Shown piece after piece: positions 62,740-64,000 of a stretch of 64,000 bases of DNA. The stretch's first letter is position 1, and each line of letters opens with the position of its first letter. The DNA is from an uncultured Gammaproteobacteria bacterium (GTDB lineage: Bacteria > Pseudomonadota > Gammaproteobacteria > HK1). Both the position numbers and the translations under genes were made by a program. Below the pieces are notes generated by a model. The model searched no databases. It worked only from the letters and a program-made list of their open reading frames with translations, and was not told where the DNA came from. The DNA lies in NCBI GenBank assembly GCA_958295465.1, contig OY282353.1, positions 4,021,001-4,085,000 on the forward strand. Reading direction: 5' to 3'.

Positions 62740-64000
62740 CCGGGGCCGGCCCTGAGGCCGGCCTGGACTTCGAAGCCGTCGAAACCGCTGCCCGACGCAC
62801 CGCGTTACAGCTCATGGGGCAAGCACTCGCTCGGGCTCTCAACGCGGACCACGGCGACGACCACAACCCCCGCCTGCCCTGCGAGTGCGGACACACCACC
62901 CGCTATGCCGGTCGGCGGGCGAAGACCTTCCTCACCGTGCTGGGGTCGCTCCCCTTGGAACGCGCTTGGTATCACTGCGAGCACTGCCACCGCGGGTTCA
63001 GCCCCCGCGACCGCGCGCTCGGTCTCGAAGGCACCTCGCTCTCACCAGCGGCGCTGCGCATGACGGGCCTGAGCGCCGCCCGAGTCAGCTTCGCAGAGAC
63101 CAGCGAGCTGCTGCGCGAGTTGGCCGGACTCGACATCGACCCCAAGCAGGTCGAGCGCCACGCCGAGGCACTCGGACGTGAGATCGCCGCAGACGAGCGC
63201 CGTGTCATCGAGCCCGAGCCCTGCAATGCCCACACCCTCTACCTCGGCCTCGACGGCACCGGCGTGCCGGTGCGCGCGGGCGAACGCGAAGGGCGCAAGG
63301 GCAAGCAGCCCGACGGCAGCGCCAAAACCCGCGAGGCCAAACTCCTCACCGTGTGGTCGTGCGACACCCTCGACCCCTGCGCCCTGCCCGTGCGCGACCC
63401 ACACTCCACCACCTACAACGCCGCCATCGAAACCGCGGCCAGCCGTGACACCGACCCCAACCCCTCGCCCTTCGCACACCGCGTCCTGCGCGAGACCAAG
63501 CGCCGCCGCTTCCACGAAGCCGAACGCCAAGTCATCCTCGGCGACGGCGCCCCCTGGATCTGGAACCTCGCCGATGAGCACTTCCCCGGCACCGTCCAGA
63601 TCGTCGACATCTTCCATGCCAAGGGACATCTCTTCGAGGTCGCCAAAGCCCTCTACGGACCCGGCACCGACCTCGCCGCGCAGTGGGGGAAACAACGACG
63701 CGACGAACTCGACCAAGGCCGCATCAATGCCCTCCTCGACGCCCTGCGCGTCCATGCCGAGACCTGCGAGGAAGCCAGAAAGTGCATCGACTCCATCGCC
63801 CGCAACCGCCATCGAATGCACTACCCAACGTTCCGGGCCACCGGGCTGTGCGTCTCTACCGGCGTCGTCGAAGCCGGGTGCAGGACCATCGTCGGAACCC
63901 GTCTCAAACGCTCCGGGATGCATTGGACCGTCGAAGGCGCCAACGCCATCCTCGCCCTGCGATGCGCCATCCTCAGCAACCGCTTCGACGACTTCTGGGA
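62676..64000 (+). CDS. ISKra4-family transposase, -1 frame, truncated by the window end
   Basis: From the slippery site the -1 frame stays open for 441 codons to the window end. It shows a zinc-ribbon-like CxC...CxxC region (CECGHTTR, WYHCEHCHRGFSP), then LYLGLDGTGVPV and GRKGKQPDGSAKTREAKLLTVW, the signature of ISKra4-type DDE transposases, and a second acidic motif in VILGDGAPWIWNLADEHFPG and IVDIFHAKGHL. Later segments (GVVEAGCRTIVGTRLKRSGMHWT) contain the likely catalytic Glu. It has no obvious start of its own near the junction, which supports expression by frameshifting. Confidence 0.82.
62679..62685 (+). other. Programmed -1 frameshift site A-AAA-AAG
   Basis: Eight A residues (62677-62684) followed by G give, in the orfA frame, the heptamer A AAA AAG, the classic bacterial slippery sequence known from dnaX and many IS elements. 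GAGGG/CCCTC (62685-62702) can pair just downstream, closer than the usual 5-9 nt spacer. The -1 frame is exactly the transposase frame. Transcriptional slippage on the A-run is an alternative. Confidence 0.68.

Larger units (their letters stand above)
62282..64000 (+). mobile_element. ISKra4-like insertion sequence, 3' end outside the window
   Basis: The element contains orfA (62323-62739) and the overlapping transposase frame orfB (from 62676 to the window end). The transposase core motifs fit the ISKra4 family. The left boundary given is only the promoter palindrome, since no terminal inverted repeat can be checked without the right end. Confidence 0.7.

Noticed and set aside
63042..63923. 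293-codon minus-strand frame in the IS
   Set aside because: It is antisense to the transposase frame that carries ISKra4-type motifs; no domain seen.

Overview
The window is high-GC DNA from a gammaproteobacterium. Two runs of housekeeping genes are typical of that class: hrcA-grpE-dnaK-dnaJ-dapB-carA-carB-greA-rlmE-ftsH-glmM on the minus strand, and nadK-recN-bamE / rnfH-ratA / smpB around the divergent point. BamE, TolC, a GlnD-type PII uridylyltransferase and an autotransporter-type outer-membrane barrel show a diderm cell. HrcA and the split adenosylcobalamin-dependent ribonucleotide reductase (nrdJa/nrdJb, as in Pseudomonas aeruginosa) suggest a lineage outside the enterics; a more exact placement would be a guess.

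Layout. 1-3.7 kb (+): NrdR-box/DnaA-box control region, nrdJa, nrdJb and a strong Rho-independent terminator. 3.7-23.5 kb (-): one long run, transcribed from high to low coordinates, that starts with heat-shock genes and continues through lysine and carbamoyl-phosphate biosynthesis, transcript cleavage (greA), rRNA methylation (rlmE), membrane proteolysis (ftsH), cell-wall precursor synthesis (glmM), PEP-synthase control (ppsR) and two tRNA-modification enzymes (tilS, mtaB). Several junctions are translationally coupled (dapB/carA, carA/carB, carB/greA, glmM/ppsR). 23.8-31.5 kb: nadK-recN-bamE (+), rnfH-ratA (-), a probable 124-bp MITE, smpB and glnD (+). 31.7-35 kb: moaD (-) divergent from moaC (+), a small membrane/coiled-coil protein with a truncated tandem copy, a dynamin-like membrane GTPase, and a tandem array of hairpin repeats. 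35.3-38.1 kb: pcm-tolC (+) converging on gpmA (-).

38.2-62.0 kb (-) is a single reading frame of about 7,930 codons, 37% of the window. It has a signal peptide, about 58 Calx-beta-like repeats of roughly 110-118 residues, a few non-repeat modules and a C-terminal outer-membrane beta-barrel ending in Trp. I read it as a giant autotransporter-type surface protein, probably an adhesin. At the DNA level it contains ten almost identical tandem units plus block duplications, so it has been expanding by recombination. It is followed by a divergent ISKra4-like insertion sequence whose transposase is split by a canonical A-AAA-AAG slippery site and runs off the window end.

No rRNA, tRNA or CRISPR array was found. 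Most of the window is conserved housekeeping sequence. The most unusual items are the giant repeat protein, the frameshifted IS, the MITE between ratA and smpB, and the dynamin-like GTPase neighbourhood.
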